A stretch of DNA of 61,240 nt, taken from the NCBI GenBank assembly GCA_033763435.1, contig JANRKN010000085.1, positions 1 to 61,240 on the forward strand, in the 5' to 3' direction. Each line of letters begins with the position of its first letter. The stretch's first letter is position 1. Both the position numbers and the translations under genes were made by a program. The notes beneath the pieces are model-generated. The model was given only the letters and a program-made list of their open reading frames with translations. It was not told where the DNA came from and did not search any database. Of this stretch, positions 45,399-53,394 are shown piece by piece. The stretch is from JANRKN01 sp033763435. GTDB lineage: Bacteria > Planctomycetota > Phycisphaerae > Phycisphaerales > UBA1924.

Positions 45399-46265
45399 TC
45401 AGTCGCGCAGCCGCCGCCCGGTCAGGTGCAGGAACACGGCCTCGAGGTTGGGCCGATCGACGCGCACACCCGTCACCGCCGAATCTGGTGACGCAAGCCG
45501 CCTCGCGAGCTCGCCCACCGGGTCGGCCGTCGTGACACGCGTCTCGCCCGCGAGCGATTCGATCGTCACGATCGACTCTCCGCCGTGCGCGTTGATCAGC
45601 GCGTCGACGGGACCCTCGGCCAGCACCTTGCCCTTGTCCATGATCGCGACGCGATCGCACAGGCGCTGCGCCTCTTCCATGTAGTGCGTCGTGTAGACGA
45701 TCGTCCGCCCCTGGCCCTTGAGCTCGACGACCAGATCAAGAATGTTGTTGCGGCTCTGAGGGTCCACGCCCGCGGTGGGCTCATCGAGCAGCAGCAGAGG
45801 CGGGTCGTGGATCATCGCCGCCGCGAGGTTCAACCGGCGCTTCATGCCCCCCGAGTACCCGCCCACGGCATCGCGCCTGCGCGGCGAGAGCCCGACCATC
45901 TCCAGCACCGCCTCCACGCGCGCCCGCAGCCGTTCGCCCCGCAGGCCGAAGACGCTGCCGAAGAACCGCAGGTTCTCTTCGCCCGAAAGCTCGTCGTACA
46001 GCGCGAGCGTCTGGGGCGCGACACCGATCCGCGCTCGCACGGCCGGGTCCGAGGTCGGTCCGTGCCCCTCGAGGTGCGCCTGGCCCGAGTCGGGCCGGAT
46101 GAGCCCGACCGCCATGCCGATCGTCGTCGACTTGCCCGCCCCGTTGGGCCCGAGCAGCCCGAAGACCTCGCCCGGGCGCAGGTCAATCGAGACATCATCG
46201 ACGGCCACGAGCCCGCCGAAGGCCTTGCGGAGTTGGGTCAGACGCAGCACGCGCGGATGGTACAC
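45399..46265 (-). CDS. ABC transporter ATP-binding protein
   Basis: This 288-residue ATPase has Walker A GLLGPNGAGKST, Q-loop GVAPQTLALYDE, signature GYSGGMKRRLNLA, Walker B LLLLDEPTAGVD and H-loop YTTHYMEEAQ, followed by a short C-terminal domain (TIESLAGETRVTTADPV) usual in NatA/CcmA-like drug or lipid exporters. The start is GTG 46265 or, equally likely, GTG 46250; neither has a ribosome site. It is upstream of, and probably cotranscribed with, the ABC-2 permease, and divergent from kdsA with only 27 bp between. Confidence 0.93.
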   Translation of the reverse strand: MYHPRVLRLTQLRKAFGGLVAVDDVSIDLRPGEVFGLLGPNGAGKSTTIGMAVGLIRPDSGQAHLEGHGPTSDPAVRARIGVAPQTLALYDELSGEENLRFFGSVFGLRGERLRARVEAVLEMVGLSPRRRDAVGGYSGGMKRRLNLAAAMIHDPPLLLLDEPTAGVDPQSRNNILDLVVELKGQGRTIVYTTHYMEEAQRLCDRVAIMDKGKVLAEGPVDALINAHGGESIVTIESLAGETRVTTADPVGELARRLASPDSAVTGVRVDRPNLEAVFLHLTGRRLRD

Positions 46266-46292
46266 GCGTGGGCGCGGGGGCTACCGTGGGGC

Positions 46293-47144
46293 ATGAGCCG
46301 AATCTGCCGCGTGGGCCCCGTCGAGATCGGCGCGGGCCGGCCCCTCACGATCATCGCCGGTCCCTGCGTCCTGGAGTCCCTGGAGCTGGGCCTGACCGTC
46401 GGCAAGCGCGCCTCGGAACTCTGCCGGCGCCTTGGCTTCTCCTACATCTTCAAGGCCTCGTTCGACAAGGCCAACCGTTCGTCGATCCGCTCGGCGCGCG
46501 GCCCGGGGATCGATCAGGGCCTGGACTGGCTCTCGACCATCCGCGCCGAGCTGGGGTGCCCCGTCACGACCGACATCCACGAGCGCCAGCAGGCGATCAC
46601 CGCCGCGGGCGTTGTGGATCTGCTGCAGATCCCCGCGTTCCTCTGCCGGCAGACCGACCTGCTCGTCGCGGCGGGCGAGGCCGCCGTGCGCTCGCGCCGC
46701 GCGGTGAACGTCAAGAAAGGCCAGTTCCTCGCGCCCCACGACATGACCGGTCCGCTGCGCAAGCTGACCGAGACGGGCTGCAAGGACGTCCTCTTCACCG
46801 AGCGGGGCACAACCTTCGGCTACGGGCGCCTCATCAACGACTTCCTGGGCCTGGGCGACCTGATGCAGGTCAAGGTCAGCGACGAAGGCGCGCCGCCGGT
46901 CTGCTTTGATGTCACGCACTCGACGCAGACGCCCGGCCTGGGTGGAAGCGAGACCACGCAGGGCCGGCCCGACCGCGCGCCGCTGCTCGCGCGCGCTGCG
47001 GTCGCCGCGGGCGCCCACGCGCTGTTCATCGAGAGCCACACCGACCCGAGCAAGGCCATGTCCGATGCCGCGACGCAGATCCCGCTCGAGCAGCTCGAAG
47101 CCCTGCTCGAACCCTGCGCGCGGATCTTCGACGCGCTGAGGTAA
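46293..47144 (+). CDS. kdsA: 3-deoxy-8-phosphooctulonate synthase
   Basis: This 283-residue TIM-barrel enzyme condenses phosphoenolpyruvate with arabinose 5-phosphate to Kdo-8-phosphate. Motifs: TIIAGPCVLES, FSYIFKASFDKANRSS, GLDWLSTIRAELGCPVTTDIH, LLQIPAFLCRQTDLLVAAG, VNVKKGQFLAPHDM and FDVTHSTQTPG, with a final HALFIESHTDPSKAMSDA. The lysines and substrate loops are intact. ATG 46293 has TACCGT five nucleotides upstream. It pairs functionally with waaA nearby. The family contains metal-dependent and metal-independent types, and I have not assigned this one. Confidence 0.96.
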   Translation: MSRICRVGPVEIGAGRPLTIIAGPCVLESLELGLTVGKRASELCRRLGFSYIFKASFDKANRSSIRSARGPGIDQGLDWLSTIRAELGCPVTTDIHERQQAITAAGVVDLLQIPAFLCRQTDLLVAAGEAAVRSRRAVNVKKGQFLAPHDMTGPLRKLTETGCKDVLFTERGTTFGYGRLINDFLGLGDLMQVKVSDEGAPPVCFDVTHSTQTPGLGGSETTQGRPDRAPLLARAAVAAGAHALFIESHTDPSKAMSDAATQIPLEQLEALLEPCARIFDALR

Positions 47145-47256
47145 CGCGCCGAGGAAAGGCTCGCACACGGGGCAAGCGGCGCTTCAGGCACGCGGGCGAG
47201 CAGAATCCCCGCGGGCCGGCGTCAACCGGCGGCGGGGTCAGGGGAGAACCAGACGA

Positions 47257-48072
47257 TCAGCGACGACGGCGCGCGGCGGCAAGGCCCATCACGCCCAGCA
47301 GCCCCATCGCGCCCGGCGCGGGAATCGCGTACACATTGCGCCAGTGCACGTCGTAGCCCGAGTCCGGGAGCGACGCCGCGTTCGACGCGTTGCCGAAGTT
47401 GAACGCCTGCACCCACGTCGTCCGCAGGTCGGAGAACCCGATCTGCGAGTACGACGCGCCCGAGTTGGACGCCACGAGCGCCCCGTTGATGTAGTACTCG
47501 TGGCTCGTGCCCGTGTTCACGATCCGCAGCGAGTTGTACTGATCCGTCCGCACCGCCACGCTCAAGTTTGTCCAGCCCACCGTCGAGTTCCAGACGCGGA
47601 AGCGCGGGCTGAAGCCGCCCGCCAGCGGGTTGAACCCGTCAGCGGGATCGTTGTTAATGAACCCGGCGATCAGATACCGGGAGCTGCCCTCGTCAGGGTT
47701 GTTGTCGCGCGCCCACAGGTCCGACCGGCGGAGCGTGCCCGGCTGCAGCCACGAGGCGGGGATGAAGATCTCGCCGCCGACCTCCCACGTCCCGGCGATC
47801 GCCGACGCGCGCTGGCGCCCCTGCGTGTCGTAGAACGCGCTGTTGAACGCGCCGGGGCGCAGGTCGCGCCGGTCGGCGTTCGAGACACTGATCCGCAGCG
47901 ACGCCCCGCCGAGCGGATCGGTCGCGCCCCCCGTCCAGCCCGCCGGAGCGTACCGGTCGGTCGCCCAGTCCGCCGTTGAGAACGTCCCGGCAGCGCCGGA
48001 CTCGAAGAAGGCCTGGGCAGAGACGGTGCCCGCGGCCGCCGCAACAAACAACGAGGCAAGCAGAACCTTCAT
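47257..48072 (-). CDS. Secreted protein with PEP-CTERM-like sorting tail (paralogue 1)
   Basis: This 271-residue protein has a signal peptide (KVLLASLFVAAAAGTVSAQA), a beta-rich region of about 215 residues with many Asn/Gly/Trp (for example VWNSTVGWTNLSVAV, GTSHEYYINGALV) resembling a lectin/laminin-G-type jelly roll, and a C-terminal sorting tail: IPAPGAMGLLGVMGLAAA followed by RRRR. That tail (PxP-Gly, about 16-residue hydrophobic helix, Arg cluster) is the planctomycete form of the PEP-CTERM exosortase signal. ATG 48072 follows AAGGAG nine nucleotides upstream. It is followed 112 bp later by kdsA, convergently. Confidence 0.85.
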   Translation of the reverse strand: MKVLLASLFVAAAAGTVSAQAFFESGAAGTFSTADWATDRYAPAGWTGGATDPLGGASLRISVSNADRRDLRPGAFNSAFYDTQGRQRASAIAGTWEVGGEIFIPASWLQPGTLRRSDLWARDNNPDEGSSRYLIAGFINNDPADGFNPLAGGFSPRFRVWNSTVGWTNLSVAVRTDQYNSLRIVNTGTSHEYYINGALVASNSGASYSQIGFSDLRTTWVQAFNFGNASNAASLPDSGYDVHWRNVYAIPAPGAMGLLGVMGLAAARRRR

Positions 48073-48190
48073 GACTCTCTCTCCTTACTTGGGCGGCCTG
48101 ATTGCCGCCGACCCCTCGACCGACCCGGGCCGAGCGAAATCCCGGACCGCCGCGTCAGCGACGGTCCGAGCGCGAGGAGTGCGTGCCGAT

Positions 48191-48916
48191 TCAGCGACGG
48201 CGGCGCGCGACGATCAGGCCCGCCAGGCCGAGCAGGCCCGCGGCGCCCGGCGTCGGGACGACGTTGACGACGATGGTGCTCCGGTTGATTTCAGTGCCCA
48301 GCACGTCAAACGCCGCGAGGGAGATCGTGTACAGGCCCGGGGTGTTGCGGCTGAAGCCGGGAACCGCGAAGAAGGCGTAGCTCCACGAGTTCTGCGCGAC
48401 GCTGTAGAGCCCGATGTTGCTGGCGTAGTTGACCGGCGTCGAGACGATGTCACTGGCCGCGGTGGTCGAGTTGTTGCCCAGCGAGTGGTCGGCGAACGCG
48501 ACGTTGATCGGATCGAACGAGAAGAAGTTGGTGCCCGCGGAGGGATCGCCGTCGAGGCTGAGGACGTACGAGAAGGCGTTGAGCTTCACGCCCGAGGTGC
48601 CCGAGAGGTCGGTGTTGATGCTCCACTCGAAGTTCCACTCGGGCCGCACCGGCGCGGCAGGGCCACCGACGTTGAACGTGTAGCTGCCATCGCCGTTGCT
48701 GTTGAAGATGTTCTGCGGCTGGCCGTTGGCGTCGTACCGGAGCTTGGCGCGCAGGCCGATCTCGGTGTTGTTCGCCGTGCCGGTGGTGAAGCTGCCGTTG
48801 GCGTTGCCCGAGCCGAAGATCACGCCGGGGTTGACGTTCTGATCGAACGCGGTGCTGGCCGACGCCGCGCCGGCCGACCCGGCAACGATAATCAACGCGA
48901 GAGTGTTCGTGCGCAT
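48191..48916 (-). CDS. Secreted protein with PEP-CTERM-like sorting tail (paralogue 2)
   Basis: This 241-residue protein has a signal peptide (LALIIVAGSAGAASAS), a beta-rich Asn/Ser/Thr-heavy body (residues 20-215, WNFEWSINTDLSGTSGV, FDPINVAFADHSLG) and the sorting tail VPTPGAAGLLGLAGLIVARRRR near the end. ATG 48916 follows GGAGGA nine nucleotides upstream. It is 118 bp from the other sorting-tail gene on the same strand. The bodies differ, so they are not simple duplicates. Exosortase was not found in the window. An upstream promoter candidate and small leader frame are noted separately. Confidence 0.83.
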   Translation of the reverse strand: MRTNTLALIIVAGSAGAASASTAFDQNVNPGVIFGSGNANGSFTTGTANNTEIGLRAKLRYDANGQPQNIFNSNGDGSYTFNVGGPAAPVRPEWNFEWSINTDLSGTSGVKLNAFSYVLSLDGDPSAGTNFFSFDPINVAFADHSLGNNSTTAASDIVSTPVNYASNIGLYSVAQNSWSYAFFAVPGFSRNTPGLYTISLAAFDVLGTEINRSTIVVNVVPTPGAAGLLGLAGLIVARRRR

Positions 48917-49143
48917 GACTCAATCCTCCAAGTGATCGCCCGTGAACCGGACGAAGGACGTGAACGCCCGCGGATGCGGGCGGGAAACCGGTCGGAACTG
49001 ACCCACAGACCGACCAACAGCCCCGGCCGAGCCTTCGCCCCGCCGTGCCTTCAATCGCCTCAACGTTGAACGACCGACCCTCTCTTGCCCGAGCAACTCG
49101 CCCGAGCCTCTCAACCTCTGCCGCAATCCTCCTGCGAGCGGGT

Positions 49144-49171
49144 ATTATCAGGATTACACACCGCGATTCAA
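49144..49171 (-). promoter_or_regulatory. Candidate sigma-70 promoter upstream of the sorting-tail gene
   Basis: On the minus strand TTGAAT (49171-49166) and GATAAT (49149-49144) are separated by 16 bp and lie in the most AT-rich stretch of the region. Transcription would give a leader of roughly 220 nt before ATG 48916. The 302-bp gap 48917-49218 otherwise holds no supported gene. Confidence 0.45.
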
Positions 49172-49218
49172 CGTCCCTGTTTTGGCATAATGAGGGACTG
49201 CCTGTTGAGGGAGTGGTG

Positions 49219-49854
49219 ATGACCTCATCCTCTCAGCCGCTCGCGAAGGAGCCCACCGCGATGACCACGCCCCGCCCCAGCACCATCGGCGACGACCTTC
49301 TCCCTCGCGGCTGGTTCGACGCTGAGGAGGCCGCGTTCTATCGCGAAGAGGCCTCGAAGATCCGAGGCGGGCTGATCTGCGAGATCGGCGTGTACCTCGG
49401 GCGCAGCCTCTCCAGCATCGCCGCGGCCTGCCGGGAGAACCGCACAAGGCTGGTCGCGATCGACAACTGGCGCGGGTGCGTCGAGATCGGCGAGCAGAAA
49501 AACTCTCAGCTCCAACTGCTGGATCACTTCCGCGCCAACATGCAATGGCTCGGGCTCTGGGACGCCGTCGAACCCGTCGAGGGCGACAGCGCGGGCGCCG
49601 CAAGCGGCTTTGCCGACCACTCCATCGACCTGGTCTTCATCGACGCGAGTCACGACTTCGAATCCGTCTGCCGCGATGCGCGCGCGTGGTGGCCCAAGCT
49701 CAAGCCCAACGGCGTGCTGATGGGCCACGACTACTACCCCGCCGTCTGGCCCGGGCTCGTCAGCGCGGTCAACCACCTCTTCACCGGGCCCGACCGCGTC
49801 CGAGGCACCGTCTGGAAGGTGGGCAAGAACGCTGAATCGCGCCTCCGCGCCTAG
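49219..49854 (+). CDS. Class I SAM-dependent methyltransferase
   Basis: This 211-residue protein has the methyltransferase core: GLICEIGVYLGRSLSSIA (motif I variant EIGVYLG), RLVAIDNWRG (acidic end of strand 2), SIDLVFIDASHDFESVC (strand 4) and LKPNGVLMGHDYYPAVWPG. This order is that of Methyltransf_24/class I enzymes acting on sugars or glycans, as in rhamnosyl O-methyltransferase-like proteins. Two starts are possible: 49219 (GGGAG five nucleotides upstream) and 49261 (AAGGAG nine nucleotides upstream). I used the longer one. Confidence 0.83.
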   Translation: MTSSSQPLAKEPTAMTTPRPSTIGDDLLPRGWFDAEEAAFYREEASKIRGGLICEIGVYLGRSLSSIAAACRENRTRLVAIDNWRGCVEIGEQKNSQLQLLDHFRANMQWLGLWDAVEPVEGDSAGAASGFADHSIDLVFIDASHDFESVCRDARAWWPKLKPNGVLMGHDYYPAVWPGLVSAVNHLFTGPDRVRGTVWKVGKNAESRLRA

Positions 49855-49888
49855 CTGGCGCTCGGCCCGAGCCCACTACGCTCAGGGC

Positions 49889-50338
49889 ATGAACGTCCTC
49901 GACAAAGTTCGCTCGATCGCCAAGGACCTCTCGCTCGGCAAGGGCTCCGCGAGCGAGCACTGGGCGCTGGCCTCGCGACTCCTCGGTCGGCTCACGAGCG
50001 ACGAAGCGCGCGTGAAGGCCGTCGTCGATGCGCGCGACCCCGCCGGCCTCGTCGCGCTGCTCGACGCACTCGAACAGAAAGCCTCGGCGCCCAAACCCGT
50101 CCGCGAGTTTCCCGCACAAGAGATGGACGCCGCGCTCCGCGCGTTCATGAAGAAGCTCAAGGTCAGCAGACTCGCCGACGAATCCAAACTCGGCGGGCGC
50201 TACACCTCGGGCGGGCGCAAGTCGGCGATCGACGCGATGCAGCCGCCCGACGAGTTCCCCGCAGAGATCTGGCCTGCCCTCGTCCGCGCCGGCAAACTCC
50301 GCGACCTCGGCGGCGGGTTTTATGGGGATGTGGTCTAA
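49889..50338 (+). CDS. Hypothetical protein
   Basis: I do not recognise this 149-residue protein. The first 70 residues are helical and basic-acidic (VLDKVRSIAKDLSLGKG, LASRLLGRLTSDEARVKAVV), followed by a linker and a charged region with RAFMKKLKVSRLADESKLGGRY. No signal peptide or membrane segment is present. ATG 49889 has TACGCT six nucleotides upstream and codon use is normal for the region. It converges with rpmA, with a hairpin between. Confidence 0.75.
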   Translation: MNVLDKVRSIAKDLSLGKGSASEHWALASRLLGRLTSDEARVKAVVDARDPAGLVALLDALEQKASAPKPVREFPAQEMDAALRAFMKKLKVSRLADESKLGGRYTSGGRKSAIDAMQPPDEFPAEIWPALVRAGKLRDLGGGFYGDVV

Positions 50339-50382
50339 CCCTTTGGGAGGTCGGCTCTCCGAGCCATCTCCCCCCAAACGCA

Positions 50383-50411
50383 CACACCCCGAGCGCGGGG
50401 CCCGGGGTGTG
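50383..50411. terminator. Hairpin terminator between convergent genes
   Basis: CACACCCCG (50383-50391) pairs with CGGGGTGTG (50403-50411). It lies between the hypothetical gene and rpmA and may serve both strands; no long T-run follows. Confidence 0.6.
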
Positions 50412-50462
50412 GGTGATGGTCAGAGATTCGGGGCCGTGACGACCCGCGGAAGCCCGGCTGAT

Positions 50463-50753
50463 TTACTTCGCGGCCTTGGCGGGCGCGAGGTACATCGGGC
50501 GGTTGGCCTTGGGGTCGAGCGGGTCGACGTGGACCTTGCGGCCACGGAAGACGACCTTGCCCGTCGCGACGGAGAACAGCGTGTCGTCCTTGCCCCGGCG
50601 GACATTGAAGCCCGGCATCAGGGGCGTGCCGCGCTGGCGCACGATGATCGAGCCCGGCGTCGCGATCTCACCGCCGTAGAGCTTCACGCCCAGGTACTGC
50701 GGATTCGAGTCACGCCCGTTCTTGGTCGAGCCCTGGCCCTTCTTATGTGCCAT
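50463..50753 (-). CDS. rpmA: 50S ribosomal protein L27
   Basis: This 96-residue protein is full length and begins AHKKGQGSTKNGRDSNPQY after the initiator Met, the L27 signature, followed by LGVKLYGG and the PGSIIVRQRGT strand. No N-terminal cleavage leader (as in Firmicutes) is present. A GGAAGGA site lies upstream of ATG 50753. The usual partner rplU is not adjacent. Confidence 0.97.
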   Translation of the reverse strand: MAHKKGQGSTKNGRDSNPQYLGVKLYGGEIATPGSIIVRQRGTPLMPGFNVRRGKDDTLFSVATGKVVFRGRKVHVDPLDPKANRPMYLAPAKAAK

Positions 50754-50904
50754 ACGCCTCAGTCCTTCCGTCGAAATGCCCTGCGGTGAAAAACGGCCTC
50801 CACACGCCGGGCCTCAATGCTAGGCCCCGCCCCCGCCGAAAATCCAGTCCGCCCCCACCACGCCCCCACCACGCCCACCGCCCCCAAACACGCCCCGAAG
50901 CGCC

Positions 50905-51588
50905 TTACCGCATGATCCAGCGCGACTCGCCCACTTCCAGCGGCTTGTCGCCCTGGTTGTGCACGTCGCCCCGCATCGGATACCGGACCATCATCGTCTT
51001 CCGCAGCGTCGCCCGCGTCATCTTGCCCGGGTTGTTCACGTCGGCGACCTCGATCGTCCGCGTCTCACCCGAGAAGCCCGACGCGTAGACCACCATCTCG
51101 CCCGACGAGATCTGCGAGGCGGGCCAGATCACCAGCCCTTCCTTGGCGTTCTCCTGCCCCTGCAGAATGGTCCCGATGATCTGGACCTGGTCCTGCAGCA
51201 GCGGGTTGTCGAGCTTCTCCAGCAGCCGACGCGTCACGACCGGCGGCACCTCGCGCCCGGCGCGGTAGGTCGTGCCGTCCTCGGTCACCAGATCGAACGC
51301 GGGCGCGAAGATCAGGTCCTCGCGCGTCGGGTTCACGGCCTTGTACGTGAGATACCAGTACAGCCGCGCCTCGCCGTTCGGGCCTTCGACGCGCGCCAGA
51401 CGCATCGGGCCCACTTCGAGATCGATCTGCCAGCGCCGGGGGACCGGATCGGGCTCGGGCGCCAGGCCCGCGGCGGTCGCGATCGACAGCACAGCGAACG
51501 TGCCCAGAACGGAGGCGCGCACCGAGGCCCGCGCGAAGGTCATCGCGGCCGTGAGGCAGGTCGAAACTCGAGAAGCTCGGCTGGGCAT
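50905..51588 (-). CDS. Secreted protein of unknown function
   Basis: This 227-residue protein has an N-terminal signal-like region (RASVLGTFAVLSIATAAGLAP). The mature part is a beta-rich domain (WQIDLEVGPMRLARVEG, ARLYWYLTYKAVNPTREDL, MVVYASGFSGETRTIEVADV). It resembles planctomycete periplasmic or envelope proteins with a single immunoglobulin-like fold, but no family is recognised. ATG 51588 has GGAG nine nucleotides upstream; ATG 51543 would give a shorter signal peptide. It is divergent from the GNAT gene at 51732. Confidence 0.7.
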   Translation of the reverse strand: MPSRASRVSTCLTAAMTFARASVRASVLGTFAVLSIATAAGLAPEPDPVPRRWQIDLEVGPMRLARVEGPNGEARLYWYLTYKAVNPTREDLIFAPAFDLVTEDGTTYRAGREVPPVVTRRLLEKLDNPLLQDQVQIIGTILQGQENAKEGLVIWPASQISSGEMVVYASGFSGETRTIEVADVNNPGKMTRATLRKTMMVRYPMRGDVHNQGDKPLEVGESRWIMR

Positions 51589-51731
51589 CGTGGTCAACTC
51601 CGGGGCGTCCGCGCCACACCATCGCATCGCGGGGAGCGGATCATACAGGCCCCCGCCCGCCGTCGCCAACTCGGGGCCCAAACGCGGGCCGCGGACAGCA
51701 CCCGGGCCGATCCCGTACAGTGATCCCCGAC

Positions 51732-52784
51732 GTGCCCGACCTCCCGACTCACCCCGCACAAGCCCAGCACTCCCCGACGCCGATCCAGCCGCGGGCCGAG
51801 CGGTTGGCGCCCGCGCATCGGCTCGCGGGCGCGGTGAGGCTCGTTGGGTCGCGCTCGCCCTCACCCCTGGCGGCCGGGCGCAAGTTCCTCGCCTCGGCGC
51901 CCGCCCACGGGATCGACCTAGACCTGTTCTTCGGCACCGTCGAGGCCCGCATCGGCGACGAGCGCCCGATCGCCGACTGGGTCTCACAGGTCGTCCTCGT
52001 CGTCCCGGGCGCCGGCCGAACGGGCGTCGTCTTTCTTGCCGACCCCAAGCCCGGCGTCGCCGACGGGCTCGACCATGCCCGCCGAGTCGCCTGCCTCCGG
52101 GCCGCGACAGAGCACGTGCGCGCCCTCGGCGGCAGCATCCAGATCCTGCAGTGCCTGCCCGAGCCCACCGAGCCCTGGGCCGACAAGGCCTTGCGCGAGG
52201 CCGGGTACGCGTTCATCGGGCACCTCCTGTACCTTCGCCGGCCTTTGCACGAAAAGAGCGCGACCGAGGCCTCCGTCGACCCCGGCGCGCCCTGGCCCGA
52301 GGGTGTCCAAGTCCTTCGCATGAGGGACCTTGCGGACCCCGACGAAACGCTCAAAGCCGGGCTCGAAAGGACCTACATCGACACGCGGGACTGCCCGGGC
52401 CTCACGGGTCTGCGGGCGACCGAGGACGTGATCGCAAGCCACCGTGCGCCCGGGGTTTATGACCCGGCACTCTGGCACGTGGTGCTGCTCCACGGTCAGC
52501 CGTGCGGCTGCGTGCTGCTCAATCGCTGCCCGGAGCTTCGGTGCTTTGAGCTGGTCTACCTGGGCCTGGGGCCTGAGGTGCGCGGCATGGGGCTGGGCAA
52601 GCGCCTGATGGAGCTGGGGTTGCGCACCTGCCGCGAGTCGGGCGGGCTGGGCGGCAAGGGGGGCGCGTGGGACGTGACCTGCGCGGTCGATGCGAGCAAC
52701 GCGCCCGCGATGAAGCTCTACGAGGGGCTGGGTTTCCGGCCTTTCCAGCGCCGGATGGCCTTTGTGCTGCCGATCGGCCGTTGA
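51732..52784 (+). CDS. GNAT-family acetyltransferase with two GNAT-like halves
   Basis: This protein of about 350 residues has a C-terminal GNAT domain with LVYLGLGPEVRGMGLGKRLM (acetyl-CoA loop R-G-M-G-L-G) and ASNAPAMKLYEGLGF. The N-terminal half (PIADWVSQVVLVVPGAGRT, LREAGYAFIGHLLYLRRPL) looks like a degenerate second copy. GTG 51732 was chosen with TACAGT ending 10 nucleotides upstream; GTG 51720 overlaps that hexamer. The acceptor is unknown. It precedes the dnaA upstream region. Confidence 0.78.
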   Translation: MPDLPTHPAQAQHSPTPIQPRAERLAPAHRLAGAVRLVGSRSPSPLAAGRKFLASAPAHGIDLDLFFGTVEARIGDERPIADWVSQVVLVVPGAGRTGVVFLADPKPGVADGLDHARRVACLRAATEHVRALGGSIQILQCLPEPTEPWADKALREAGYAFIGHLLYLRRPLHEKSATEASVDPGAPWPEGVQVLRMRDLADPDETLKAGLERTYIDTRDCPGLTGLRATEDVIASHRAPGVYDPALWHVVLLHGQPCGCVLLNRCPELRCFELVYLGLGPEVRGMGLGKRLMELGLRTCRESGGLGGKGGAWDVTCAVDASNAPAMKLYEGLGFRPFQRRMAFVLPIGR

Positions 52785-53394
52785 AGCCCTCGCCGAACAC
52801 CCCCGAATCGACGATGCCCTCAGTCAAGGCGCTTGGTCCTTCATTGGGCCTGAACAGTCGGAAGTGGTTCCGATTTCGAGGATTAGCACTGGTGCGGGCA
52901 GAGTTATTCACACGTTGTTCGCAGCGTGTGCGGAGGCCGTGGACAAATCTTTTTTGCGCGTCGGAAGTGTCGGAGAAACCGGGGCGTAGCGGGTGTGGGC
53001 GGGCGGTGAACGGCGTGTGGCTCGTTGAAGAGCGGGCGGGCATCGTTTACGTTTGGTGCTCGCGGCCAGGGATGCGGCCGCCGAATCTTGCTCTCCCTTC
53101 GCACCGGTCTCGGGCGGATACCGAACCGAGTGATCCCAAGCCGAGTTGTCGTTCCAACCCCGCGGGTGTGCGGGGCGGGCGATGAGTGCGTCTCCGGTGC
53201 GGGAGGCGCGTCGGCATGGGCACGCGTGCGGGGGGTTGTGCGGAGCGGGGTTCGACTTCGGAGGGATCCGACTCGTTGAGGGTTCTCTGATTCGCGCGTG
53301 GAGTTGGGCTTTCGGGCCTTGGGCGCGCGGGTCGGACCAGGTCGGCGAAACTCGCCGGAGAAAGTGTGCCGCGGTGGAGCAGCTGCACGCTGGA
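52785..53394 (+). promoter_or_regulatory. dnaA upstream region with a consensus DnaA box
   Basis: This 610-bp gap holds no supported gene. At 52904-52912 is TTATTCACA, an exact match to the TTATNCACA DnaA-box consensus. A weaker inverted box with two mismatches is at 52938-52946, and an AT-rich stretch (AAATCTTTTTT) follows at 52945-52955. It may autoregulate dnaA or be part of a replication origin; only one good box is visible, so origin function is uncertain. Confidence 0.45.

Noticed and set aside
47145..47256. RNase P RNA-like motif (GAGGAAAG near 47151)
   Set aside because: The gap is far too short for RNase P RNA and the downstream conserved core is absent.
49186..49191. CATAAT as a plus-strand -10 element for the methyltransferase
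   Set aside because: No acceptable -35 hexamer lies 16-18 bp upstream, and it is 28 nt from the start codon with a ribosome site present, so evidence is insufficient.
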